Positions 1 through 11,987 of a stretch of DNA of 16,274 nucleotides are shown in pieces. The position numbers were made by a program, and so were the translations under genes. The first letter of the stretch is position 1, and the number at the start of each line of letters is the position of its first letter. The notes under the pieces are model-generated. The model had not been told where the DNA came from and did no database searches. It saw only the letters and a program-made list of their open reading frames with translations. Source of the DNA: UBA6987 sp045617825 (GTDB lineage: Bacteria > Bacillota > Clostridia > Lachnospirales > Lachnospiraceae); assembly GCA_045617825.1 (NCBI GenBank), contig JAZLJI010000069.1, forward strand, positions 1 through 16,274, written 5' to 3'.

Positions 1-13
1 CTTTTGAAAATTC

Positions 14-57
14 AAAAACTGCCGTGCCGCCCCACGGGGCTGGGCACGGCAGTTTTT
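14..57. terminator. Strong bidirectional intrinsic terminator
   Basis: A 15-bp perfect stem pairs 14-28 with 43-57. Its core is ACTGCCGTGCC/GGCACGGCAGT, flanked by A and T runs, and the loop (29-42) can itself fold as GCCC/GGGC. A run of seven T follows on the plus strand and five T on the minus strand, so it can stop transcripts from both sides. For rpoC this would be a second terminator behind the hairpin at 138-173. It may also serve a gene lying to the left of the window. Confidence 0.85.
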
Positions 58-137
58 TTGGGGTTATCCGGCGGGACGGTGCGGGGCGGCGGGATCCTGT
101 CAGCTGCCCGGTCGCCGCGTAAAGCTGCCGCAAAGCC

Positions 138-173
138 AAAGCAGCCCGGCCCCTTTCCGGGGCGGGCGGCTTT
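138..173 (-). terminator. rpoBC terminator hairpin
   Basis: This very GC-rich hairpin begins 15 bp past the rpoC stop codon. On the minus strand AAAGCCGCCCGCCCC pairs with GGGGCCGGGCTGCTTT, with one mismatch and one bulged C and a short GGAAA loop. The following tract (TTTGGCTTTG) is only partly T, so termination may be leaky, with the stronger hairpin at 14-57 catching read-through. Confidence 0.75.
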
Positions 174-188
174 TCGGAAGTGCAGGCC

Positions 189-3863
<3,675 letters not shown>

Positions 3864-3880
3864 ATCGCTGATCTCCTTTA

Positions 3881-6800
3881 TTAATCATTCACCGGATCGG
3901 TGTAGTCATCGTCATAGTCGGAAAGGCGCTCTTCCTCAGGCTCCACGTCCTCCAGCTCACCCGCGTTGTTGAACTCCTGGGTGGTGTAGCCGTACTCGCC
4001 GTAGGATTCCTCTCTCCGGCCGCCGAAATCGCGGTTGCCTTCAATGACAGCCCGGAAATCCCGATCGGTATACTCCACGTTCTCCTTGACCTCGACCTCG
4101 GTACCGTCATCCCGCAGCAGGACCATATCCAGGCCCAGAGACTGCAGCTCCTTCAGCAGGACCTTGAAGGACTCAGGCACACCGGGGGTCGGGATATTGG
4201 TGCCCTTGATGATGGCTTCGTAGGTCTTGACACGGCCCACCACGTCATCGGACTTCACCGTCAGGATCTCCTGCAGGGTGTAGGCCGCGCCGTAGGCTTC
4301 CAGAGCCCAGACCTCCATTTCACCGAAACGCTGGCCGCCGAACTGAGCCTTGCCGCCCAGAGGCTGCTGGGTGACCAGGGAGTAAGGGCCGGTGGAACGG
4401 GCATGGATCTTATCGTCTACCAGGTGGTGCAGCTTCAGGTAGTGCATGTGGCCGATGGTGACCTTTCCGTCGAAGGGCTCACCGGTACGGCCGTCGCGCA
4501 GCTGGACCTTGCCGTCAGTAGTGATGGGAACGCCCTTCCACAGCTCTCTGTGCTCCAGATGAGAGCCCAGATATTCCATGATCTCGGGGCGGACCAGATC
4601 CTTGTATTTGGCTTCGAAATCGGACCACTCGGTGTTGACGTAGTCATTTGCCATGGTCAGGGCATCGGTGATATCCGTTTCCTTGGCGCCGTCGAAGACG
4701 GGGGTGGATACCTTGAAGCCCAGGATCGCGCTGGCCAGGGAGAAGTGGGTCTCCAGCACCTGACCGATATTCATACGGCTGGGCACGCCCAGAGGGTTCA
4801 GCACGATATCCAGCGGCCGGCCGTTGGGCAGATAAGGCATATCCTCCACAGGCAGGATGCGGGACACAACGCCCTTGTTGCCGTGACGTCCGCTCATCTT
4901 ATCGCCGACGGAGATCTTTCTCTTCTGAGCGATATAAATGCGTACGCACATATTCACGCCGGGAGCCAGCTCGTCGCCGTTCTCTCTGGTAAATACCTTG
5001 GCGTCCAGAATGACGCCGTATGCGCCGTGCGGCACCTTCAGGGAGGTATCGCGGACCTCGCGGGCCTTCTCACCGAAGATGGCGCGCAGCAGACGCTCCT
5101 CCGCCGTCAGCTCGGTCTCGCCCTTAGGGGTGACCTTGCCGACCAGGATATCACCGGTACGGACCTCGGCGCCGATGCGGATGATACCGCGCTCGTCCAG
5201 ATCCTTCAGAGAATCGTCGCCCACGCCGGGAACGTCTCTGGTGATCTCCTCCGGGCCCAGCTTGGTGTCGCGGGCTTCGGTCTCGTATTCCTCGATATGG
5301 ATAGAGGTGAAGACGTCATCCTTGACCATCCGCTCGGACAGCAGCACGGCATCCTCGTAGTTGTAGCCCTCCCAGGTCATGAAACCGATCAGCGGGTTCT
5401 TGCCCAGACCGATCTCACCGCCGCTGGTGCAGGGGCCGTCCGCCAGGACGTCGCCCTTGTTCACCCACTGGCCTCTGTCTACGATGGGCTTCTGGTTATA
5501 GCAGTTGCTCTGGTTGGAGCGCTTGAACTTGGACAGGCGATACTCATGGATATTGCCGTCCTCTTCCCGCAGCACGACCTTGTCGGCGGAAACGTAGATG
5601 GCCTCGCCGGCCTTCTCCGCGACGACGCAGACGCCGGAGTCGACGGCCGCCTTGTTCTCCATGCCGGTACCCACCATGGCGGATTCCGTGGTCATCAGCG
5701 GAACGGCCTGACGCTGCATGTTGGAGCCCATCAGGGCACGGTTGGCGTCATCGTTCTCCAGGAAGGGGATCATGGAGGTAGCCACGGAGAATACCATCTT
5801 CGGGGACACGTCCATCAGATCGATCAGCTTCTTGTCGAACTGGCTGGTGGAATCCTTGAAACGGCCGGTCACGTTTGCCGTAGTGAAATGGCCCTCGCTG
5901 TCCAGAGGCGCGTTGGCCTGGGCCACGAAGAAGTTATCCTCTTCATCGGCAGCCAGGTACACTACCTCGTCCGTTACCCGGGGATTCTCGGGATCGCTCT
6001 TGTCCACCTTGCGGTAGGGCGCTTCCACGAAGCCGTAGTCGTTGATCCGGGCGTAGGTCGCCAGGGAGTTGATCAGACCGATGTTGGGACCTTCGGGGGT
6101 CTCGATGGGGCACATACGGCCGTAGTGGCTGTAGTGTACGTCTCGCACCTCGAAGCCTGCCCGGTCACGGGACAGACCGCCGGGACCCAGGGCGGACAGA
6201 CGGCGCTTGTGGGTCAGCTCGGACAGAGGGTTGTTCTGGTCCATGAACTGGGACAGCTGGGAGCTTCCGAAGAATTCCTTCACCGCCGCGGTCACGGGCT
6301 TGATATTGATCAGGGACTGAGGAGTGATATCCTCCTGGTCCTGGGTGGTCATGCGCTCGCGCACCACTCTCTCCAGACGGGACAGACCGATGCGGTACTG
6401 GTTCTGCAGCAGCTCACCCACGGCGCGGATACGACGGTTGCCCAGATGGTCGATATCGTCGGTGCTGCCCATGCCGTAGATCAGGTTGCAGCAGTAGTTG
6501 ACGGAGGCGAAGATATCCTCCTTGGTGATATGCTTGGGGATCAGATCCCGGCAGGAGCGGTGCAGCATCTGCTTCTGCTCCTCCTCATCGGGATAAGCCT
6601 CCAGGAAGGCCACCAGAGCCGGATAATACACCAGCTCGCGGATGCCGTATTCGGCAGGATCGTAGGAGACGAACTTGCTCATATCTACGGTGCGGTTGGT
6701 CAGGACCTTCACCGGCTGGCCGTCGATCTCTACAATAATATAAGCGGCGCCGCTGTTCTGGATGGTATCGCACAGCTCGGCGGTCAGCTTGGTACCGGCC

Positions 6801-7726
6801 TCAGCCAGGACCTCGCCGGTATCGGTATTTACCGCGTCCTCAGCCAGCGTATAGCCGGTGGCTCTCCGCTTCAGCTGCAGCTTCTTGTTGTACTTATAGC
6901 GGCCGACTCTGGCCAGATCGTAACGGCGGGCGTCGAACAGCATGCTGTCGAAGAGGCTCCGGGCGTTGTCCACGTACAGCGGCTCGCCGGGACGGATCTT
7001 CTTGTACAGCTCCAGCAGGCCCTCGTCGCTGTCGGTAGCGGTATCGCGGGTCAGAGAGCTGACGATGAGGGGGTTCTCACCGAAGAGCTCCAGGATATCC
7101 GCGTTGGTCCCGGCACCCAGGGCACGCAGCAGCACCGTCACCGGGACCTTCCGGGTACGGTCTACACGGACCCAGAACACGTCGTTGGAGTCCGTCTCAT
7201 ATTCAAGCCAGGCACCGCGGTTGGGGATCACCTGACTGGAGAACAGCGGCTTGCCCAGCTTATCCCGTTCCAGGCTGAAATAGATGCCCGGGGAACGGAC
7301 CAGCTGGCTGACGATAACACGCTCCGCGCCGTTGATCACGAAGGAACCGGTGGCGGTCATCAGAGGCATGTCGCCCATGAAGATGGTATGCTCTCTGATC
7401 GTACCGCTCTCGTTGTTGATCAGATTGACCTTCACCTTAAGCGGCGCAGCAAATGTAGCGTCCCTCTCCTTGCATTCTTCGATGGTATATTTGATCTCGT
7501 CTTCGCAAAGCTTAAAATCCACGAATTCCAGACTCAGATTTCCGCTGAAATCCTGGATCGGAGAAATATCTTCAAAAGCTTCCTTAAGGCCTTCATCCAA
7601 AAACCACTGATAGGATTTCTTCTGAATTTCGATAAGGTTGGGTATTTCCAAGACTTCCTTCTGTCTCGAGTAGCTCATGCGCACATTCTTACCGGATTGC
7701 ACCGGGCGCATTCTGTTTTTCTCCAT
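3881..7726 (-). CDS. rpoB: DNA-directed RNA polymerase subunit beta
   Basis: Second catalytic subunit of RNA polymerase. I start it at ATG 7726 (MEKNRMRPVQ, 1281 aa) rather than the GTG at 7738, because that GTG lies inside the ribosome-binding site AGGGGTGA (7742-7735), which is spaced 8 nt from the ATG. The rifampicin pocket (SQLSQFMDQNNPLSELTHKR, then LSALGPGG) carries the sensitive-type Asp, His and Ser at positions equivalent to E. coli D516, H526 and S531, so no classical resistance change is visible. The nucleotide-contact lysines in KMSGRHGNKG are at about 943 and 951. The C-terminal clamp motif RFGEMEVWALEAYGAAYTLQ is present. The extreme C terminus (EDVEPEEERLSDYDDDYTDP) is acidic, like that of RpoC. 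The gene is first in an rpoBC operon with its own promoter. The ribosomal protein genes rplJL, often found upstream, are absent; cca lies there in the opposite direction. Confidence 0.99.
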   Translation of the reverse strand: MEKNRMRPVQSGKNVRMSYSRQKEVLEIPNLIEIQKKSYQWFLDEGLKEAFEDISPIQDFSGNLSLEFVDFKLCEDEIKYTIEECKERDATFAAPLKVKVNLINNESGTIREHTIFMGDMPLMTATGSFVINGAERVIVSQLVRSPGIYFSLERDKLGKPLFSSQVIPNRGAWLEYETDSNDVFWVRVDRTRKVPVTVLLRALGAGTNADILELFGENPLIVSSLTRDTATDSDEGLLELYKKIRPGEPLYVDNARSLFDSMLFDARRYDLARVGRYKYNKKLQLKRRATGYTLAEDAVNTDTGEVLAEAGTKLTAELCDTIQNSGAAYIIVEIDGQPVKVLTNRTVDMSKFVSYDPAEYGIRELVYYPALVAFLEAYPDEEEQKQMLHRSCRDLIPKHITKEDIFASVNYCCNLIYGMGSTDDIDHLGNRRIRAVGELLQNQYRIGLSRLERVVRERMTTQDQEDITPQSLINIKPVTAAVKEFFGSSQLSQFMDQNNPLSELTHKRRLSALGPGGLSRDRAGFEVRDVHYSHYGRMCPIETPEGPNIGLINSLATYARINDYGFVEAPYRKVDKSDPENPRVTDEVVYLAADEEDNFFVAQANAPLDSEGHFTTANVTGRFKDSTSQFDKKLIDLMDVSPKMVFSVATSMIPFLENDDANRALMGSNMQRQAVPLMTTESAMVGTGMENKAAVDSGVCVVAEKAGEAIYVSADKVVLREEDGNIHEYRLSKFKRSNQSNCYNQKPIVDRGQWVNKGDVLADGPCTSGGEIGLGKNPLIGFMTWEGYNYEDAVLLSERMVKDDVFTSIHIEEYETEARDTKLGPEEITRDVPGVGDDSLKDLDERGIIRIGAEVRTGDILVGKVTPKGETELTAEERLLRAIFGEKAREVRDTSLKVPHGAYGVILDAKVFTRENGDELAPGVNMCVRIYIAQKRKISVGDKMSGRHGNKGVVSRILPVEDMPYLPNGRPLDIVLNPLGVPSRMNIGQVLETHFSLASAILGFKVSTPVFDGAKETDITDALTMANDYVNTEWSDFEAKYKDLVRPEIMEYLGSHLEHRELWKGVPITTDGKVQLRDGRTGEPFDGKVTIGHMHYLKLHHLVDDKIHARSTGPYSLVTQQPLGGKAQFGGQRFGEMEVWALEAYGAAYTLQEILTVKSDDVVGRVKTYEAIIKGTNIPTPGVPESFKVLLKELQSLGLDMVLLRDDGTEVEVKENVEYTDRDFRAVIEGNRDFGGRREESYGEYGYTTQEFNNAGELEDVEPEEERLSDYDDDYTDPVND

Positions 7727-7734
7727 AGACACTT

Positions 7735-7742
7735 TCACCCCT
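7735..7742 (-). promoter_or_regulatory. rpoB ribosome-binding site (sets the start codon)
   Basis: AGGGGTGA on the minus strand, 8 nt before ATG 7726. The in-frame GTG codon at 7738-7736 is part of this site, which argues against using it as the start. Confidence 0.75.
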
Positions 7743-7755
7743 GCTTAATATGTTT

Positions 7756-7786
7756 GCCCTAAAAATGGGCATAGTTAGCCACTAAC
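7756..7786 (-). promoter_or_regulatory. Two small inverted repeats in the rpoB leader
   Basis: The rpoB transcript leader (about 75 nt) can form GTTAG-TGG-CTAAC (7786-7774) and then GCCC-ATTTTTA-GGGC (7770-7756). Neither is followed by a T run, so they are not obvious attenuators. They could be an operator or an mRNA-stability structure. Function is unknown. Confidence 0.4.
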
Positions 7787-7805
7787 CCACAATAGTGCAA
7801 ATTTC

Positions 7806-7834
7806 ATACTATCAAATTGTCGTCAAGCTGTCAA
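7806..7834 (-). promoter_or_regulatory. rpoBC promoter (housekeeping sigma type)
   Basis: Minus-strand -35 TTGACA (7834-7829), a 17-bp spacer, then -10 TAGTAT (7811-7806). The predicted transcription start is near 7799. The sequence upstream on the same strand (about 7835-7860) is A-rich (AAAGAAAAAGCAAGAAGAAA), resembling an UP element. It is well placed for strong expression of rpoBC independently of ribosomal protein genes. Confidence 0.85.
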
Positions 7835-7929
7835 CGAATTTCTTCTTGCTTTTTCTTTGTCATTACCGTGATAATCTTTCAATCTTTAAGTCATCTTTTT
7901 CGTTCTTCCGTGCGGCCTCTGCCGCTTTG

Positions 7930-7938
7930 TGCTATAAT
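7930..7938 (+). promoter_or_regulatory. cca promoter, extended -10
   Basis: TGCTATAAT is a perfect -10 hexamer with the TGn extension. No good -35 is seen at the proper distance, as is usual for extended -10 promoters. Transcription would start near 7945, about 25 nt before the start codon. This excludes the longer upstream reading frame that opens at 7817. Confidence 0.75.
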
Positions 7939-7969
7939 AAGACCGAGACTTGATTCATGGAGAGGTGCG

Positions 7970-9316
7970 ATGATGCAAGGACTTAATAAGATCCTCCTGC
8001 CGGACAAGGTGGCAGGCATACTGAAGCGGCTGAACGCGGCGGGCTACGAGGCCTGGGCCGTGGGCGGCTGCGTGCGGGACTCCCTCATCGGCCGGGTGCC
8101 GGGCGACTGGGACATCACCACCTCCGCCACGCCTCAGGAGATCAAGGCGGTCTTCCGCCGCACCGTGGATACCGGGATCGCCCACGGGACCGTCACGGTG
8201 ATGCTGGGCGACGACGGCTTCGAGGTCACCACCTACCGTCTGGACGGCGGCTACAGCGACGGGAGACATCCGGATTCCGTCAGCTTCAGCAAATCCCTGG
8301 CGGAGGACCTTAAACGAAGAGATTTTACCATCAACGCCATGGCCTACCACCCCGAGCTGGGGTTGGTGGACCTGTTCGGCGGTCAGGAGGATCTGGCCGC
8401 CGGCGTGATCCGGGCCGTCGGAGACCCCATGGCCCGCTTTGAGGAGGATGCCCTCCGGATCCTGCGGGCCCTGCGCTTTTCCGCCCAGCTGGGATTTACC
8501 GTGGAGGAAAACAGCTTCGCGGCGCTGGCGCACTTCGCCCCCCGGCTGAAGCTGGTCAGCCAGGAGCGGATCCGGGAGGAGCTCGTCAAGCTGTTGGTGA
8601 GCCCTCATCCGGAAAAGCTGGACGAGCTCCGGCGCTGCGGCATCACCGCGGTGATCTTCCCTCAGTGGGACGTCCTGGCGGATACGCCGCAGAACACGCC
8701 CTACCACGATATCACCGTCGGGGAGCACACTCTGCGGGCCCTGCGGCTGGTGGAGGCGGCTCCGGTGCTGCGGCTGGCCGTCCTGCTGCACGATATCGGC
8801 AAACCCGCCTGCCGCCAAACGGACGCGGAGGGCGTGGATCACTTCACCGGCCATGCCGCCGTGAGCGCGGAAATGGCGGAGGCGTTCCTGCGGGAGCTGA
8901 AATTCGATAACGATACCATCCGACGGGTCTGCCTGCTGATCCGGGAGCACTGCGCCTGCTTCGTGCCAGACGCAGTGACCCTGCGGCACATGCTGGCCCG
9001 CATCGGCGAGGAGGCATTTCCCGACTATCTGAAGCTGCTGGAGGCCGACAATCGCGCCAAATCCGACCTGGCCTGGCAGGATTTCCGTCCCCGCTTCGAC
9101 GCGCTTCTCAAGTGCTACCGGGAATGGCAGGACCGCCGGGACTGCATTTCCCTGAAGGAGCTGGCGGTCAAGGGCAAGGATCTGATGGCGGCAGGAGTAA
9201 AGCCGGGGCCCGAGCTGGGCCGGCAGCTGAATATCCTGCTGGAGGACGTGCTGAACGAGCCCGCCCATAATACGAAGGAATACCTGCTCGCGCTGGCGCA
9301 GGAGCTGATTCCGTAG
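7970..9316 (+). CDS. cca: CCA tRNA nucleotidyltransferase, HD domain-containing
   Basis: Adds or repairs the 3'-CCA end of tRNAs (class II nucleotidyltransferase, 448 aa from this start). Visible motifs are GGCVRD at 32-37, the catalytic DWD at 46-48, RRDFTINAMAY at 116-126, and the nucleotide-recognising EDxxR (E159, D160, R163) in EEDALRILRALRF. An HD phosphohydrolase-like domain follows, with H274 and D275 in LLHDIGKP and further His residues at 252, 291 and 295. GGAGAGGTG (7959-7967) serves ATG 7970 or the adjacent ATG 7973; the choice shifts one residue. The extended -10 at 7930 rules out an upstream start. The gene is divergent from rpoB. Sequence alone does not separate a full CCA-adding enzyme from a poly(A) polymerase or a split CC/A-adding enzyme. 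The absence of another family member here and the full length favour CCA addition. Confidence 0.93.
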   Translation: MMQGLNKILLPDKVAGILKRLNAAGYEAWAVGGCVRDSLIGRVPGDWDITTSATPQEIKAVFRRTVDTGIAHGTVTVMLGDDGFEVTTYRLDGGYSDGRHPDSVSFSKSLAEDLKRRDFTINAMAYHPELGLVDLFGGQEDLAAGVIRAVGDPMARFEEDALRILRALRFSAQLGFTVEENSFAALAHFAPRLKLVSQERIREELVKLLVSPHPEKLDELRRCGITAVIFPQWDVLADTPQNTPYHDITVGEHTLRALRLVEAAPVLRLAVLLHDIGKPACRQTDAEGVDHFTGHAAVSAEMAEAFLRELKFDNDTIRRVCLLIREHCACFVPDAVTLRHMLARIGEEAFPDYLKLLEADNRAKSDLAWQDFRPRFDALLKCYREWQDRRDCISLKELAVKGKDLMAAGVKPGPELGRQLNILLEDVLNEPAHNTKEYLLALAQELIP

Positions 9317-9324
9317 GACGGGAC

Positions 9325-9352
9325 TTGCGTTTTCCCTCTTTCGCGCTATGAT
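9325..9352 (+). promoter_or_regulatory. Candidate promoter of the pseudouridine synthase gene
   Basis: TTGCGT (9325-9330), a 16-bp spacer, then TATGAT (9347-9352), directly after the cca stop codon. Its GCTATGATA context resembles the cca -10 (GCTATAATA). It would start transcription about 40 nt before the gene. No terminator lies between cca and this gene, so co-transcription from cca is also possible. Confidence 0.5.
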
Positions 9353-9397
9353 ACAAAAAAGTTGCGGAGCATGCCGCAGACAACAGGAGGAAAACCC

Positions 9398-10366
9398 ATG
9401 ACCGATCCCTGCCGCAGAAGCCTAACGGTCACGGAGAAAGAGGCCGGACAGTCCGTCGGGCAGCTGCTGTGCGGACCGCTGGGCCTCTCTTTCCGTAAGC
9501 TTCGTTCGGTCAAATTTGCCGAAGACGGGATCCTGCTCAACGGCGTGCCGGTCCGCACCACTGCGATCGCCGCCGCCGGAGATATTTTGTCTGTCAAAGC
9601 CGCAGATTCGGAGCATAAAATACGCCGCATCCGTCCATTTCCCGGCCCTTTGGATATTCTCTGGGAAGATGCCTCGCTTCTCTTTATCAACAAACCCTCC
9701 GGGCTGGTCTGTCATCCGGGCCCCGGCCATCCGGAGGATTCACTGCTGAGCCGTGTTTGTGCCTATTGGGAAGAAAAAGGAGAAAGCAGTGCCTATCCGC
9801 ATCTGCTCGGCAGGCTGGACAAGGATACCTCGGGGATCGTCGGCGTGGCGAAAAATCAGCTGACCGCAGCGAAGATCCGCGGCGAAAAGATCTACTATGC
9901 GCTGGCAGAAGGCTGCCCGGAAGAAAAAAACGACTGCATCCGCTTGCCGCTGCTGCCGCTAAGCGATGCAGACGGTTATCTAAAGATGCAGCCGGGGGAG
10001 TCTGCTCCCGGTGCACTTTACGCCTGTACGCATTATGAAGTCCTGCAGAGTACGGCAAAGCGCTGCCCGGTCGTTCAAGAGATCGGCGGCACTGCGGCTT
10101 CCGGCGATAACGCGACGAACGTGTTCTCTCTTCTGCGGCTCCGGCTGGAAACCGGCCGGATGCACCAGATCCGCGCACACCTGGCGGCGATGGGCCATCC
10201 GCTTCTCGGCGATCCCCTCTACGGAAAGGGCGCTTCCGCCCTGATCTCCCGCACGGCCCTGCACGCCGGGGAATACCGGTTCCGGCATCCCGTAAGCGAG
10301 GAAATCATCTGCCTCACCGCAGCGCTCCCGGCAGATATGGCCGCGCTGCTGAGAAAGACAGAATAA
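9398..10366 (+). CDS. RluA-family RNA pseudouridine synthase
   Basis: Converts specific uridines in rRNA or tRNA to pseudouridine; the exact target cannot be told. It is 322 aa from ATG 9398, which has AGGAGG at 9385-9390 with 7-nt spacing. An S4-like RNA-binding segment spans about residues 19-66. The catalytic motif GRLDKDTSGIV holds Asp141, and the family signature LETGRMHQIRAHLAAMGHPL is at 250-269, followed by LGDPLYG. The INKPSGLVCHPG motif is at about 97-108. Two departures from typical members are visible. The stretch between AKN (151-153) and YYALAEG is several residues short. About 25 residues (roughly 218-242, rich in Ser, Thr, Ala and Gly) sit between HYEVL and FSLLRLRLE, where most relatives have a short turn. 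The gene follows cca, has a candidate promoter of its own, and ends 26 bp before a terminator. Confidence 0.92.
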   Translation: MTDPCRRSLTVTEKEAGQSVGQLLCGPLGLSFRKLRSVKFAEDGILLNGVPVRTTAIAAAGDILSVKAADSEHKIRRIRPFPGPLDILWEDASLLFINKPSGLVCHPGPGHPEDSLLSRVCAYWEEKGESSAYPHLLGRLDKDTSGIVGVAKNQLTAAKIRGEKIYYALAEGCPEEKNDCIRLPLLPLSDADGYLKMQPGESAPGALYACTHYEVLQSTAKRCPVVQEIGGTAASGDNATNVFSLLRLRLETGRMHQIRAHLAAMGHPLLGDPLYGKGASALISRTALHAGEYRFRHPVSEEIICLTAALPADMAALLRKTE

Positions 10367-10392
10367 GAAGGTAAGATCGGAATAATTATCTC

Positions 10393-10427
10393 AAAAACGG
10401 ATGCCCCGCGCAGGAGCATCCGTTTTT
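10393..10427. terminator. Bidirectional terminator between convergent genes
   Basis: A 12-bp perfect stem, AAAAACGGATGC (10393-10404) with GCATCCGTTTTT (10416-10427), around an 11-nt loop. It has T runs on both strands. It lies between the plus-strand pseudouridine synthase gene and the minus-strand transporter gene and can end both transcripts. Confidence 0.93.
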
Positions 10428-10443
10428 TGTCAGCTTTTCGTTC

Positions 10444-11943
10444 TCAGTACAGCACGTAAAACCCGAAGGCCAGAGCCAACACCGCCAGCGCGAAGAAGGA
10501 TAGGAAGATCGGTCCCGCCGCTTTGACCCACTTGGGATAGCTGACCGGCGTCATGCCCAGCGTGATCAGCAGCCCGTAATTGGAAGGCAGCAGGCTGTTG
10601 GCAAATCCGTCCGCAAAGAGGAAGGCCAGCACCGCCAGCTGGTGGCTGATCCCCAGCACCGTGCAGAGCCGGAAGGCCAGCGGCATGATCAGGAAGGCTT
10701 TTCCGCTGGCGGAGGGGATGAATATCTCCAGGATAAAAAGGAAGACCATCAGCAGCAGCACGCAGACGAAGCCCGAGGAATTGCCCATGGCTTCGGCGGC
10801 ATAATAGACGATGGTGTCGGATATGCCGGACTGCTCGAAGATGAAGCCGATGGCACTGGCCAACAGGATCATCGCCGCGGCCGGGAGCAGCGTCAGCACC
10901 CCCTGCTTCAGGTTCCGAAGGAGTGCCTTTCCCTTCAGACCGCAGCGGATACAGGCGCCGATCCCCGCAATGGTATAGCCCAGAATGATCATGTACAGGA
11001 TCATTCCCGACAGGGAAGAAGCCAGATTATCCAGCTCAGCGGCCCTCGGCCCGCCCTGTTCGGCGGCCTTGGACAGGATCGTGGAAGCAGCAATGATGCT
11101 GAGCGCCAGGGCCAGGCATATCCCGATGACCAGGGCGAACCACTTCAGCGCCCGGTCCTTTGCCGGATCCTGCTGCAGCGTCTGCCGGTCGAAATGGAAG
11201 CTCTCCTTCCGCCGGGCATCCTCGGCAAAGGTAAGGCTCCTGCGGGGATCCGTGTCCAGGCGGACGGCATAGCGTCTGAGCCAGAACCAAAGCACGCCGT
11301 AGAAGGCGGCGAAAAGCAGCAGCCGGAACAGAATGCCCGAATACATGGTCAGCTCGTCGGACAGTGACTGGGCCAGCCCGGTATTGAAAGGATTGATGAC
11401 GCCTACGGTAAATCCCGCGCAGGCCGCCAGATCGCAGGACATGATGGCCAGCGGGGAATCCCAGCCCAGCGCGTAAAACAGCATGACGGCCAGCGGGACT
11501 AACGGGATCACCTCCTCGGCTATGCCCAGCGTAGTGCCCAGGAACATCATTACCAGCGACAGGACAAACAGCAGGCGGTATTTGCTGTCGCCGAAGCGGC
11601 GGGCCAGCGTCTCCACCAGATATACCAGCACCTTGGCGGCGTCCATGGCATTGAAGACCGCGCCGATGACGATGCACAGCAGCAGGATGCTCCAGACCGT
11701 CGCGAAATTCTCATACAGGGGCGTCAGCACCAGCAGCGGGGAAAGCAGGTACTTCCACCAGGTCATGCGGTTGTCGCCCGGCAGAAGGCTGATGCTTCCG
11801 TCGGCAGCGTTCTGTATGATTCCCGGCTTCATGACCAGGGTGAGGATCACTGAGCCGATCAGCACCAGAGAGACCAGGATCGTGGAGATCCGCATCGCTT
11901 TTTTACTGATCTGTATGGATTTGGCCTGATTATCGTCTTTCAT
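10444..11943 (-). CDS. YfcC/DcuC-superfamily membrane carrier
   Basis: Predicted inner-membrane secondary transporter of 499 aa with about a dozen hydrophobic segments. Features typical of the C4-dicarboxylate anaerobic carrier / YfcC group are GTTLGIAEEVIPLVPL (136-151), NPFNTGLAQSL (184-194), PSASGKAFLIMPLA (410-423) and the re-entrant-like SLLPSNYG (450-457). These fall in two related halves separated by a charged cytoplasmic stretch (about 223-266). Members of this superfamily move dicarboxylates, basic amino acids or peptides; the substrate here is unknown. The start is ATG 11943, with AAGGAG upstream and 6-8 nt spacing; an upstream extension of the frame would run into the preceding gene. 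It follows an M20 peptidase gene after 44 bp with no terminator between, so the two are probably one operon. That suggests the carrier imports the peptidase substrate or exports a product. Confidence 0.85.
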   Translation of the reverse strand: MKDDNQAKSIQISKKAMRISTILVSLVLIGSVILTLVMKPGIIQNAADGSISLLPGDNRMTWWKYLLSPLLVLTPLYENFATVWSILLLCIVIGAVFNAMDAAKVLVYLVETLARRFGDSKYRLLFVLSLVMMFLGTTLGIAEEVIPLVPLAVMLFYALGWDSPLAIMSCDLAACAGFTVGVINPFNTGLAQSLSDELTMYSGILFRLLLFAAFYGVLWFWLRRYAVRLDTDPRRSLTFAEDARRKESFHFDRQTLQQDPAKDRALKWFALVIGICLALALSIIAASTILSKAAEQGGPRAAELDNLASSLSGMILYMIILGYTIAGIGACIRCGLKGKALLRNLKQGVLTLLPAAAMILLASAIGFIFEQSGISDTIVYYAAEAMGNSSGFVCVLLLMVFLFILEIFIPSASGKAFLIMPLAFRLCTVLGISHQLAVLAFLFADGFANSLLPSNYGLLITLGMTPVSYPKWVKAAGPIFLSFFALAVLALAFGFYVLY

Positions 11944-11987
11944 GGAATGCTCCTTATCTAATACTCCTTGTCTGCTTGTTCCGGCCT

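Noticed and set aside
6182..6270. Possible rifampicin-resistance substitutions in the rpoB hot spot.
   Set aside because: The positions equivalent to E. coli 516, 526 and 531 read Asp, His and Ser, the sensitive type. The Leu differences from E. coli in this region are conservative and ordinary.
4403..7762. A 1119-codon open frame antisense to rpoB.
   Set aside because: Its codon boundaries coincide with those of rpoB, so it stays open merely because rpoB avoids TTA, CTA and TCA codons. The translation is low-complexity in style (His, Gln, Gly, Leu) and resembles no family.
7817..7969. N-terminal extension of cca to 7817.
   Set aside because: It overlaps the rpoB promoter and the cca -10, lies upstream of the predicted transcription start, and encodes a sequence unlike the family's N terminus.
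7955..9268. A 437-codon minus-strand frame across cca.
   Set aside because: It is in the exact antisense register of cca, which carries all the conserved motifs; the frame is a by-product of biased codon use.
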